Assembly: GCA_012837615.1 (NCBI GenBank)
Contig: DUQX01000072.1
Span: 1-55,071, forward strand
DNA from: Bacillota bacterium
GTDB lineage: Bacteria > Bacillota > Dethiobacteria > DTU022 > UBA8154
Length of the DNA: 55,071 nucleotides
Direction: 5' to 3'
The notes under the pieces were generated by a model. The model was not told the origin of the DNA. It saw only the letters and a list, made by a program, of their open reading frames with translations, and searched no databases. Positions 24,682 through 33,197 of this stretch are shown one piece after another; position 1 is the first letter of the stretch; each line of letters starts with the position of its first letter. Both the position numbers and the translations under genes were made by a program.

Positions 24682-25485
24682 ATGTTATTTAGCAAGAAAA
24701 GAAAAAATGTGTCATATTCTGATTTGCGAAGCCGCTTAGAAGAATATTCTAATGCGAGGGAAAGGGATAACAAATGGTTTTTTGAAGAAGGGGAAAAGGA
24801 CAATACCGCATTTTTTGAATCATTTCCGCTATCCTTCGTGAGAAATATGCACAGCTATTTGCTTTTCAAGATTACTCTGGTCGTGTTGACTGTAGTAGTT
24901 GTGTTTTTCTTATCCTTAGTTAAAATGCCCTTCTCAGCCTCGGTAATGGAGAAAATTAACTATATCACAACGTGGAAGATGGATTTTGTTGAAATCGGCA
25001 GGGTCGCGTTGCCTGTGATCCGGGGCCTTTGGGAAGGGGATTTAGAATCGGGCCTGAATACCCCTGTGATAGTTCCTGCCATAAGCAATGAAAGCAAAAC
25101 CGGTTTTATCGCCCCTATTGAAGGAGAACTGGAAAAATCGTTCGGGCTGAATTATAATCCGGCTTTGCAGAGGGAAGAGATGTGTTACGGTCTGGTAATG
25201 TGCGCCCGAGAGGACCAGCAGATCAGGGCTTCAGCTGCAGGACAGGCAAAAGAGATTAAAGAACACCCTTTTTACGGACTTTATCTGTTGCTGGAACATC
25301 CCGGGGGAATGGAGACGTGTTACGGGTACCTTAGCGAAGTTCTGGTTGAGGAAGGTGAAGTAGTAGAACAGGGGCAGGTTGTTGCGGAAATAAAGTTAAA
25401 TCCTTATCAGAACAGGGCATCATTTTATTTCGAAATAAGAGATAAAGGCGAGCCGGTAGATCCTCTCCCTTTGATTATAGAATAA
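24682..25485 (+). CDS. SpoIVFA-like protein with degenerate M23 domain
   Basis: 267-residue bitopic protein: cytoplasmic charged N-terminus, one membrane helix (about 57-80), and a C-terminal LytM/M23-like fold (about 145-262) ending in ASFYFEIRDKGEPVDPLPLI. The zinc ligands of active M23 enzymes appear lost: the HxxxD segment reads YGLVMCARED and the HxH segment reads ETCYGYL. This fits SpoIVFA, a non-catalytic regulator of the SpoIVFB protease encoded next. GGGAGGGTG precedes ATG 24682. It supports endospore formation and mother-cell pro-sigma-K control. Confidence 0.8.
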   Translation: MLFSKKRKNVSYSDLRSRLEEYSNARERDNKWFFEEGEKDNTAFFESFPLSFVRNMHSYLLFKITLVVLTVVVVFFLSLVKMPFSASVMEKINYITTWKMDFVEIGRVALPVIRGLWEGDLESGLNTPVIVPAISNESKTGFIAPIEGELEKSFGLNYNPALQREEMCYGLVMCAREDQQIRASAAGQAKEIKEHPFYGLYLLLEHPGGMETCYGYLSEVLVEEGEVVEQGQVVAEIKLNPYQNRASFYFEIRDKGEPVDPLPLIIE

Positions 25486-25512
25486 ATAGAATAATAAGGG
25501 GGAGAGATTTTT

Positions 25513-26406
25513 TTGAGTTGGAGCATAAAATTTAAACAGTTGAAGATATCCGTCCATCCCTTTTTTTTGCTTTTTATTTTCCTCTGGATTCTGGTGGGGT
25601 TGCCGCTTCAAACCCTTTTTCTTTTTTTACTTGTTTTAGGCCATGAATTAACTCATACGTTTATTGCCAGGTTGTATGGGTTAAATATTTATCAAATTGA
25701 ACTGTTCCCCTTTGGCGGGGTTGGTTATATGGCCAATCCCCTCGAATTATATCCCCAAAAAGAGTTAATTGTTGCGGGGGCGGGTCCGCTATTCAACCTC
25801 GTCATTTTTATTATATTATTGAATTACAGCAAGGGTTTTTACGGTTTTTCCCTTCCCCTTGATACTTCTTACATAGATTTTTTGCTGAACGCTAACTTTT
25901 ACCTCTTTATTTTTAACATGCTTCCCGGCCTCCCCCTCGATGGCGGCAGGGTCCTCAGGGCTTTGTTAACTCCAAAAATAGGTATTCATAGGGCCACGGC
26001 GGTGGCAGTTTCCAGCGGCAAGCTGCTGGGAGCGCTTTTTTTTCTGGCAGGTCTGCTGTTATCTTTTCATGATTATATGCTTCTATCCCTTTCCCTGATG
26101 GGATTATTTCTTTATTATGCAGCGGGCCGTGAGCAGAAAATTGCCGTTTATACTTTCCTGCGCTATTTATTGCGCAAGGAAAAAGCCCTGCGAAAAAACA
26201 GAATTCTAAAAAGCGAGCAGCTTGTTGCTCTGGAGAATACAACGATACTCGAAGTCTTAAAACATTTTAAACCTGCAAAATATCACCAGGTAATTGTGTT
26301 AAATAAAACATGCCGCGCTCTAGGAATGTTAACAGAGACCCAGATATTAGAATCCGCATTAAAGGAAGGTATGAATATTACGTTGAAAGGAATAATTAGG
26401 AAATAA
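25513..26406 (+). CDS. site-2 metalloprotease SpoIVFB-like (M50) with CBS domain
   Basis: Intramembrane zinc protease of 297 residues. HELTH (His44, Glu45, His48) and NMLPGLPLDGGR (Asp143) are the M50 metal-binding motifs, in membrane helices, and a single CBS-like region occupies the C-terminus (about 225-297). This matches SpoIVFB, which cleaves pro-sigma-K during sporulation, and the neighbouring SpoIVFA-like gene supports the assignment. The start is TTG 25513 with GGGGGAGAG about eight bases upstream. Confidence 0.9.
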   Translation: MSWSIKFKQLKISVHPFFLLFIFLWILVGLPLQTLFLFLLVLGHELTHTFIARLYGLNIYQIELFPFGGVGYMANPLELYPQKELIVAGAGPLFNLVIFIILLNYSKGFYGFSLPLDTSYIDFLLNANFYLFIFNMLPGLPLDGGRVLRALLTPKIGIHRATAVAVSSGKLLGALFFLAGLLLSFHDYMLLSLSLMGLFLYYAAGREQKIAVYTFLRYLLRKEKALRKNRILKSEQLVALENTTILEVLKHFKPAKYHQVIVLNKTCRALGMLTETQILESALKEGMNITLKGIIRK

Positions 26407-26470
26407 TTTGTCAGACAAGGACTTTACCTTTTTGTGACGAATACTAGAGCAAACGTTTGTATTAAAAAGG

Positions 26471-26498
26471 TTTTATCAAAAACTATTTTGGCTATAAT
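26471..26498 (+). promoter_or_regulatory. candidate promoter before the TIGR03960-type gene
   Basis: A perfect TATAAT (26493-26498) is preceded, 16 bases upstream, by TTTTAT (26471-26476). The -35 is weak. A ten-base palindrome CAAACGTTTG lies just upstream (about 26452-26461). Confidence 0.4.
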
Positions 26499-26550
26499 AT
26501 GCAGTAAGCGCAAATTTTATTTATAATATTACAAATGAGGCTGAATCCGG

Positions 26551-28407
26551 TTGACGAATGTATATTTAAGTGACCTTTTGGAAAGAGTTCGCAAGCCCGC
26601 CAGGTATCTGGGAAAAGAAATAAATGCTATTTATAAAAGCGTTGAGGAAATTAAAGTTCATCTGGTACTGGCCTTCCCGGACTTGTATGAGGTGGGGATG
26701 TCTCATCTCGGGTTAAAAATTCTTTATGCTCTGGCTAATAAGATGCCTGAAGTTTATGCTGAAAGAGTATTTGCCCCCGGCGCAGATATGGAAAAAATAT
26801 TAAGGCAGGAAAATTTACCTCTTTTCAGTCTGGAAAGCAATACCCCCCTGCATAGTTTTGATCTGGTAGGCTTTAGTCTGCAGTATGAATTGAGCTATAC
26901 CGCTGTTTTAAATATGCTTGAACTGGGCGGTATTCCTTTATACAGCGCAGATAGAAATGAGGCCGATCCTTTGGTCCTGGGCGGCGGGCCGGCGGTTTTT
27001 AACCCGGAACCCCTGGCACCTTTTTTTGATTTTTTTGTTCTCGGTGACGGCGAGGAGGTATTACCGGAAATAATCCGTGAATATGCTTTCTGGAAAGATA
27101 AAGGTCGCAAGAGGGAAGATTTTCTTGAAAAAATAACTCGCATTCCAGGGATATATGTTCCCGGTTTGTATGAGCCTGTCTATTCACAGGGAAATTTTTC
27201 CGGCTTGAAGGCCCTAAAAGAAGGAGTTCCTTTACGTATAGAAAAAAGGACTGTAGTTGATCTGGAACACGCATTTTATCCCGACTCTTTTATAGTTCCC
27301 TACATGGAGGTAGTTCACGACAGGGCAGCCCTGGAGCTGTTCCGGGGTTGTTCCAGGGGATGCCGTTTTTGCCAGGCGGGTTTTACTTACCGGCCTGTTC
27401 GTGAGCGTTCTTTAAATAAGTTGAAGGAACTTGCAGGCGCTATAATCGATAAAACGGGTTTTGAGGAACTATCTTTATCTTCCTTGAGCAGCAGTGATTA
27501 TCCGCAGATAGAAAAACTAATAGACGAGCTTCAGGCCCAATTTCACCAGAGGGAAGTCAGCTTATCCCTTCCTTCACTGCGAGCCGATAGTTTTGCCCTT
27601 AAACTGGCGGATAAGGTGCAACACAACAGGACCGGAGGAGTAACTTTCGCTCCTGAAGCCGGTTCACAGCGCTTAAGAAATGTTATTAACAAGCAAGTAT
27701 CCGAAGAAGATATCCTAAAAGCTGCAGCCCGGGCGATTGAGACGGGAAGATCTCATATTAAGCTTTATTTTATGATCGGTCTTCCCACGGAAACCGAAGA
27801 AGATCTTTGGGGGATAGTTGAACTTGCAAGGAAAATAAGTAGATTGCGCAAAGTGGCTAAGGGTAGAAGGCGACCTTTTAAAATAATTATCAGCGCTTCA
27901 ACTTTTATCCCCAAACCGCATACACCCTTTCAGTGGGAACCGCTACTCGATCTGGAACGGATTAAGGAACGCCAGGAACTGTTGCGTCAAGGTCTAAGAA
28001 AGGTAAAAGGGGTTGACTTTACCTGGCATGAAGCAAAGATGAGTTTCCTCGAAGCTGTTTTTGCCCGCGGGGATAGACGCCTTTCAACGGTTTTGGAAAG
28101 GGCTTTTAAAATGGGAAGCCGCCTTGATGCCTGGAGCGACAGTTTTGATTTTTCCTTCTGGGAGGAAGCTTTTCGAAGGGAAGGGATAGACCCCGGGTAC
28201 TATGCGTATTATCATCCCCATACATCTGCTCCCCTGCCCTGGGACCATATTTCAACCGGGGTATCTAAACAATTTTTAATCAGCGAACGCAAAAAAGCTC
28301 TGGAGGAAAAAATTACCGGCGATTGTCGTGAAAGCGGCTGTTCAGGCTGCGGCCTGAACAATTGCCCTGTTCAGAAAGGTGAAGCGGGATGTACCACTAT
28401 CTTTTAA
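26551..28407 (+). CDS. TIGR03960-type B12-binding/radical SAM protein
   Basis: 618-residue protein. The N-terminal half resembles a cobalamin-binding-type fold (DLYEVGMSHLGLKILY; GGGPAVFNPEPLAPFFDFFVLGDGEE). The radical SAM core holds Cys267, 271 and 274 (CSRGCRFC) and PEAGSQRLRNVINK. The C-terminus has a Cys cluster (CRESGCSGCGLNNC) that may hold another iron-sulfur centre. This family typically precedes the TIGR03936/DUF2344 gene and RNase G, as here; the substrate is not established. The start is TTG 26551. Confidence 0.9.
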   Translation: MTNVYLSDLLERVRKPARYLGKEINAIYKSVEEIKVHLVLAFPDLYEVGMSHLGLKILYALANKMPEVYAERVFAPGADMEKILRQENLPLFSLESNTPLHSFDLVGFSLQYELSYTAVLNMLELGGIPLYSADRNEADPLVLGGGPAVFNPEPLAPFFDFFVLGDGEEVLPEIIREYAFWKDKGRKREDFLEKITRIPGIYVPGLYEPVYSQGNFSGLKALKEGVPLRIEKRTVVDLEHAFYPDSFIVPYMEVVHDRAALELFRGCSRGCRFCQAGFTYRPVRERSLNKLKELAGAIIDKTGFEELSLSSLSSSDYPQIEKLIDELQAQFHQREVSLSLPSLRADSFALKLADKVQHNRTGGVTFAPEAGSQRLRNVINKQVSEEDILKAAARAIETGRSHIKLYFMIGLPTETEEDLWGIVELARKISRLRKVAKGRRRPFKIIISASTFIPKPHTPFQWEPLLDLERIKERQELLRQGLRKVKGVDFTWHEAKMSFLEAVFARGDRRLSTVLERAFKMGSRLDAWSDSFDFSFWEEAFRREGIDPGYYAYYHPHTSAPLPWDHISTGVSKQFLISERKKALEEKITGDCRESGCSGCGLNNCPVQKGEAGCTTIF

Positions 28408-29129
28408 CTTTTTCCAAGGCAGGTGATCTGAGATTTATCTCCCACCTGGACCTGCTGCGAACTTTTATCCGCAGCGCAAGGCGGGCCGGCATTCCGGCGG
28501 CTTACAGTAAAGGGTATAATCCCCAACCGAAATTTATCTTTGCTGCACCGCTAGCAGTTGGTATAGAAGGGGAAAACGAATACCTGGATCTTTATTTGAG
28601 GGAGGCATGGGAAACGGATGTGATCAAGGAATCCTTGAATAGGCAGTTTCCCGATGGACTAAAGGTTCATAAAGTGAGCTATGTTGACTTGAACCGGCCT
28701 CCCCTTTCGGCAATGGTCAGCGCTGCCCTCTATAAAGTTCTTTTGACGAATGTAACACCTTCTATTGAAAAGACTTTACTTGATATTTTGAATGCAGAGA
28801 CGATTTTACTGGAGCGTAAAGGCAAAAAAAATAAGAAAACGCTTAATATCAGGCCTTATATCTTCCTTTTGAGCTTGCAGAAACGAGAAGATGGAAAAGG
28901 AGAGCTTTTCATGCTTCTGGCTACAGGGAATAAAGGGGGAGTGAGACCTCATGAAATAATGAGCATCCTACTGATGGGGGATAATGCCGGCAGTATAAAT
29001 ACTAAAATTATCCGTAAAGATTTGTTCATTCTAGAAAACAACCGATTAAAAACACCGGAAGGTTTATCTCCCCTGGAGTATCTGGAGATGAGGTATTATG
29101 ATGGAACAAAAAATTATTATCAATTGTGA
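28389..29129 (+). CDS. TIGR03936 / DUF2344 family protein
   Basis: 246 residues beginning YHYLLTFSKAGDLRFISHLDLLRTFIRSARRAGIPAAYSKGYNPQPKF, a hallmark of this family (only part of the motif is needed for recognition: FISHLDLLR and SKGYNPQP). It overlaps the radical SAM gene by 19 bases and the RNase G gene by 32 bases, so the three are translationally linked. Its function is not known to me; fusion to the upstream radical SAM protein in some bacteria suggests a joint activity. Confidence 0.88.
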   Translation: MYHYLLTFSKAGDLRFISHLDLLRTFIRSARRAGIPAAYSKGYNPQPKFIFAAPLAVGIEGENEYLDLYLREAWETDVIKESLNRQFPDGLKVHKVSYVDLNRPPLSAMVSAALYKVLLTNVTPSIEKTLLDILNAETILLERKGKKNKKTLNIRPYIFLLSLQKREDGKGELFMLLATGNKGGVRPHEIMSILLMGDNAGSINTKIIRKDLFILENNRLKTPEGLSPLEYLEMRYYDGTKNYYQL

Positions 29130-30783
29130 TTTTAAACAGACAAGAGTTGCATTGCTTGAAAACGGAAAAGTTGCGGAATTATATATTGAGCAGCCGTTAC
29201 ATCAGCGTTTGGTCGGTAATATCTATAAAGGTAAAGTGGAGAATGTTTTACCCGGTATGCAGGCTGCTTTTGTCGATATCGGTGAGGAAAAAAACGCTTT
29301 TTTTTATGTTAACGATATACCCCATCCCAGGGGTGAGGAGAAGGCGGAAGGAAGAATGCCGATTCAGCAGCTCTTGCATACCGGTGAGGAAGTATTAGTC
29401 CAGGTTATGAAAGAACCTTTTGGCAGCAAAGGAGCGCGCTTAACCGGACATATCACTTTGCCGGGGCGCTTTCTGGTTCTGATGCCCGGTTTGAATTATG
29501 TGGGAGTATCGAGGCGGATTGATTCCCAGGAAGAACGGGAAAGGCTCAAAAGGGAAATGGAAGAATTGAGACCTCCGGATATGGGTTTAATTGTAAGGAC
29601 AGCTGCCGAAGGCGCTGATCGGGAAAGTCTTAACAATGATCTTCAATTTCTCTTAGAGCTCTGGAGGAAAATAATAAAACTGTCGAAAAAGGAAAAATCC
29701 CCAGCCCTGTTGTATAAGGACATGACTCTTGTTTATCGAATAGTACGCGATCTTTTTAATGACCACGTCAGCCAGTTGATTATTGATGATGAGCAGGAAT
29801 ATCACAAGGTACTGAATGTTTTAAATTGTATCTCTCCGCATTTAAAAAAAAGGGTAACCCTTTACCAAAAAAAAGAACCGATTTTTGAACGTTTTAATAT
29901 TGAGGATGAGATTGAACGATCATTAAGTCGCGTGGTATGGATTAAGTGCGGAGGTTATATAGTCTTTGATGAAACCGAGGCGTTGACAGTTATAGATGTA
30001 AATACGGGTAAATATACGGGAAAAAGCAATCTGGAAGATACTGTATTAAAAACAAACCTGGAGGCTGCCGAAGAGGTGGCCAGACAAATACGCTTGAGGG
30101 ATATCGGCGGTATTATCATTGTGGATTTTATAGATATGAATACGCTGGAACACCGCCATCAGGTCCTGGAGAAACTAAAACAAGGAATGAACAGGGATCG
30201 CACAAAAAGCCAGGTCCTCGGTATTACCTCCCTTGGGCTGGTTGAAATTGCCCGGAAAAAGGTCAGGCAGGGGATTTCCGCCGTTATGCAGCAGCCGTGT
30301 TCATACTGCCATGGTAAAGGCAAGGTTCTTTCTCCTGAGGCGGTTAGCAGCAAGGTTGAAAGAGAACTGAAGAAGATTTTAAACCGCCGGGATATAGAGG
30401 CAGTGCTGGTGGAGGTGAACAGCGAGGTCGCTGCTCTGCTTATTGGCAGCGGAGGCGTGTATTTAAAGAAGCTGGAATCCCAAACAGGGAAAAATATATT
30501 TATCCGCGGTTCGGATAACCTCCATGTGGAAAAATATAATATTTTAATGTCGGGCGCCCTGCACGAGGTTGCCAGGCATGCCCTTCCTGTTGAAGAAGGG
30601 GGGATTTACCGGGTTAAGGTTGAAGAGCCCCATACCGCAAACCCGGAACATGGTATTGCCAGGTTGCACGGGTATATCCTGGACATTGAAGGCGGGGGGG
30701 AACTGGTTGGTGAAGAAGTACAGGTTGTAATTAAAGAAACTAGCCGAACTTTTGCCAAGGCTGCTCTTTATAATAGGATTTAG
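29098..30783 (+). CDS. rng: ribonuclease E/G family protein
   Basis: Endoribonuclease of 561 residues. An S1 domain (about 35-120) starts GNIYKGKVENVLPGMQAAFVDIG. The RNase H-like and DNase I-like core has the magnesium aspartates Asp300 (IDVNTG) and Asp343 (VDFIDM). The Zn-link CxxC is at Cys401/Cys404 (CSYCHGKG). The C-terminal extension includes a TRAM-like beta region. It processes rRNA and degrades mRNA. Two adjacent ATG codons (29098, 29101) are possible starts. The rplU-rpmA ribosomal genes that often follow rng in Bacillota are absent here. Confidence 0.95.
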   Translation: MMEQKIIINCDFKQTRVALLENGKVAELYIEQPLHQRLVGNIYKGKVENVLPGMQAAFVDIGEEKNAFFYVNDIPHPRGEEKAEGRMPIQQLLHTGEEVLVQVMKEPFGSKGARLTGHITLPGRFLVLMPGLNYVGVSRRIDSQEERERLKREMEELRPPDMGLIVRTAAEGADRESLNNDLQFLLELWRKIIKLSKKEKSPALLYKDMTLVYRIVRDLFNDHVSQLIIDDEQEYHKVLNVLNCISPHLKKRVTLYQKKEPIFERFNIEDEIERSLSRVVWIKCGGYIVFDETEALTVIDVNTGKYTGKSNLEDTVLKTNLEAAEEVARQIRLRDIGGIIIVDFIDMNTLEHRHQVLEKLKQGMNRDRTKSQVLGITSLGLVEIARKKVRQGISAVMQQPCSYCHGKGKVLSPEAVSSKVERELKKILNRRDIEAVLVEVNSEVAALLIGSGGVYLKKLESQTGKNIFIRGSDNLHVEKYNILMSGALHEVARHALPVEEGGIYRVKVEEPHTANPEHGIARLHGYILDIEGGGELVGEEVQVVIKETSRTFAKAALYNRI

Positions 30784-30863
30784 TTAGCAGTGTTTTTTAA
30801 ATTTCCGGGAAGTGCAGATTAAAAGTATGATTACCCTTTGTGAAATCTTCGGAGGAATGACAA

Positions 30864-31562
30864 GTGGATATTAGAGGTATACAAAAAATCAGTTTTATAG
30901 ATTTTCCCGGAGAAATTTGCGCCACACTTTTTGCCGGAGGTTGTAATTTCAAATGCCGTTATTGCCATAATAAGGACCTCGTTCTCAAACCTGCCGATCT
31001 GCCCCCTATACAAGAAAATGAGATTATCAAATTTTTAAAGGCAAAGAAGTATGTATTGGACGGAGTATGTATTTCCGGGGGGGAGCCTTCTCTGCAGGAA
31101 GGGCTTCCTGATTTTATTTCCAGGATAAAAGAACTAGATTTAAAGGTAAAGCTTGACACTAACGGGACCAGGCCTTATCTGATCAGCAAACTTCTTGACC
31201 GCAAACTGATAGATTATATAGCTATGGATATCAAGGCGCCGCTTGAGAAGTATTCTTTTGTAACCGGGGTAGATGTTGACATAGAAAGGTTGAAAGAAAC
31301 AATTAATTTATTGAAAAGCAATTCCATAGATCAGGAATTTCGTACCACTGTAGTTCCCGGATTGCTTAATGAAAATGATATTTTAAGCATTGCCAGGTTA
31401 ATTGCCGGAAGCAAAAAATATGTTCTCCAGCAATTTCGCCCCGGCGCTTCTTTGATTGATCCCGCTTTGTCTGATGTAAAACTATTTTACCGGGAGCAGG
31501 TTGCTAGAGTAGCCGATTCTTGTAAAGAATATATCCAAGAAGTCCAGCTCAGGGGCTTTTAA
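30864..31562 (+). CDS. anaerobic ribonucleotide reductase-activating protein (radical SAM, NrdG2 type)
   Basis: 232-residue radical SAM activase with Cys27, 31 and 34 (GGCNFKCRYCHN), the GGEPSLQ SAM-binding motif, and KLDTNG. The subfamily resembles TIGR02495 proteins annotated as class III ribonucleotide reductase activators; the reductase itself is not in the window, so another glycyl-radical enzyme cannot be excluded. The start is GTG 30864 with GGAGGAATG upstream. Confidence 0.85.
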   Translation: MDIRGIQKISFIDFPGEICATLFAGGCNFKCRYCHNKDLVLKPADLPPIQENEIIKFLKAKKYVLDGVCISGGEPSLQEGLPDFISRIKELDLKVKLDTNGTRPYLISKLLDRKLIDYIAMDIKAPLEKYSFVTGVDVDIERLKETINLLKSNSIDQEFRTTVVPGLLNENDILSIARLIAGSKKYVLQQFRPGASLIDPALSDVKLFYREQVARVADSCKEYIQEVQLRGF

Positions 31563-31645
31563 AATAAATCCATACAACATTTCATTGAAGAGAAAAACGC
31601 TTAAAAAAAATCTCCTTTTTACAATATTCAGTTCCCTAATATACC

Positions 31646-31667
31646 GTAACCACTCAGAGCAAAACAT
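31646..31667 (+). repeat. isolated end of the MITE-like family
   Basis: The 22 bases beginning GTAACCACTCAGAGC are identical to the left end of copy A (5105-5126) except for one base. The sequence beyond it does not match, and no right end or target duplication is seen, so this is a truncated or solo end. It lies 84 bases before larA. Confidence 0.65.
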
Positions 31668-31676
31668 CCGGAAATG

Positions 31677-31732
31677 AAAAATAATCTTTTTAATGTTAGG
31701 CAAAATAACTGTGCATTGAAGATTATTTTGCA
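31677..31732 (+). promoter_or_regulatory. larA leader with alternative hairpins
   Basis: The segment AAGATTATTTT (31719-31729) is a perfect complement of AAAATAATCTT (31678-31688), while TTATTTTGC (31723-31731), overlapping it, is a perfect complement of GCAAAATAA (31700-31708). The two stems cannot form together. The shared arm ends about ten bases before the GGGAG ribosome site of larA. No T-run follows, so translation rather than termination would be affected. Confidence 0.4.
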
Positions 31733-31750
31733 CGGAAGGATGGGAGTTGT

Positions 31751-33022
31751 ATGCGGGAAGGGGTTATAAAATTAGCTTATGGAAAAGCTGAAGTATCTGT
31801 AACATTACCGGTCGATAATCTAGAAATAGTAAAGCCTAAGAAAGTTAATTTGGCTCAAAGCCAAAAAGAGCTGGTTCTTCAGGCAATCAACAACCCTATT
31901 AATTCTCCTCCCCTAAAGGAAGTAGTACGCAAAGGGGAAAAAGTATGTATTTTAGTAAACGATATTACACGTCTTACAAAAAGTGAAACCTTTTTGCCTG
32001 TTCTTCTTGAGGAATTAAACCAAATTGGTGTAGCTGACAATAAGATTTCAATCCTTTTTACAAATGGCCTTCACCGAAGAATGACTAAGGAAGAGCATAG
32101 GCTGATAGTTGGTAATGATATTGCGGGAAAAGTGAAGATGTATGATCATAGCGCCAGAGAATCAAAGTGCTTATATGTTGGGAAGACGAGCTTTGGCAAC
32201 AAAGTGTATTTAAATAAAATGATTTTAGAAGCGGATAGAATCATTATGACCGGTGGCATTATCTTGCACCATGCTGCCGGTTATGGAGGGGGAAGAAAGG
32301 CAATTTTACCCGGGGTTGCCAAAGAGAGTTCGATTTATTATAATCATCGCTTAATATTTGAAGGAAATATGGCAAAACCCGGTGTATTAAACGGCAATCC
32401 GTTACATGAAGATGCGCTGGAAGCTTGTAAATTTGTAAAGCCAGATTTTCTTTTAAATATTGTACCCGATCATGAAGGTAATATCGCTCAGGCATTTGCA
32501 GGGCATTTCCATTTTGCTCATAAGAGAGGATGCGAATTAGTTGATGATCTTTATAAGGTGAAAATACAAGAACAAGCTAATTTAGTTATAGCCAGCTGTG
32601 GAGGTTTTCCCAATGATATCGACCTTCGTCAGAGCAAAAAGTCGTTGTATAATGCTTCATTTGCAGTAAAACGCGGAGGAACTATTATATTTTTGGCTGA
32701 ATGTTCAAAGGGCTTCACCAGAGAAGGAGAATCATTTTTTGAATGGGCAACTAAATATAAAACTACAGATGCAATTAAGGAAGCATTATTAAATAATTTT
32801 CAACTGGGCGGTTGCCAAGTTTATCGTATTCGAGAGGTTCTAGACCGTGCCCAGGTACACATTCTTACAGAAATTCCGGATAATATTATAAAAGAAATAG
32901 GTTTAATTCCAATAGTGTCTTTGCAAGAAGTCATTGATAGTTGTATTAAAGAATTCGGTTATGATGAAAAGATAATTATAATGCCGCGTGCAGCTTTAAC
33001 GTTGCCTGAAAAAAGCAATTAG
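31751..33022 (+). CDS. larA: LarA-family nickel-pincer racemase/epimerase
   Basis: 423-residue LarA (DUF2088) protein. Lactate racemase residues align well: His108 (NGLHRR), His173/174 (ILHHAAGYGGGRKAILPG), Lys183, the residue that binds the nickel-pincer nucleotide covalently, and His199 (YYNHRLI). Enzymes of this family racemise or epimerise 2-hydroxy acids; lactate is the classic substrate, but many relatives use others. The cofactor genes larB, larC and larE are absent from the window. ATG 31751 follows GGGAG with a short spacer. Confidence 0.9.
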   Translation: MREGVIKLAYGKAEVSVTLPVDNLEIVKPKKVNLAQSQKELVLQAINNPINSPPLKEVVRKGEKVCILVNDITRLTKSETFLPVLLEELNQIGVADNKISILFTNGLHRRMTKEEHRLIVGNDIAGKVKMYDHSARESKCLYVGKTSFGNKVYLNKMILEADRIIMTGGIILHHAAGYGGGRKAILPGVAKESSIYYNHRLIFEGNMAKPGVLNGNPLHEDALEACKFVKPDFLLNIVPDHEGNIAQAFAGHFHFAHKRGCELVDDLYKVKIQEQANLVIASCGGFPNDIDLRQSKKSLYNASFAVKRGGTIIFLAECSKGFTREGESFFEWATKYKTTDAIKEALLNNFQLGGCQVYRIREVLDRAQVHILTEIPDNIIKEIGLIPIVSLQEVIDSCIKEFGYDEKIIIMPRAALTLPEKSN

Positions 33023-33057
33023 GAGACAATACAGTCTAATGGAAGATGAGAATGTGC

Positions 33058-33128
33058 ATATTGCCAGGGCAATATAATATATAAATGAATAATGCCCTCG
33101 GATTTTCCGGCAAGGAAAGCCCGGGGCA
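33058..33128. terminator. palindrome and hairpin between convergent genes
   Basis: 33058-33075 is a perfect 8-bp palindrome (ATATTGCC-AG-GGCAATAT). 33093-33108 pairs imperfectly with 33114-33128 (GC-rich, five-base loop). On the minus strand the second hairpin is followed by a T-rich run, so it probably terminates the aminotransferase/serC transcript; the first may end larA. Confidence 0.5.
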
Positions 33129-33197
33129 GAGTAATTGTATTAGCTGAAATAACTGTATTAATAGATGTATTATAGATGAATTATTCCATAGAGCTTA

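Noticed and set aside
30784-30863. Ribosomal protein L21 gene expected after rng
   Set aside because: The interval is too short and shows no such coding sequence.
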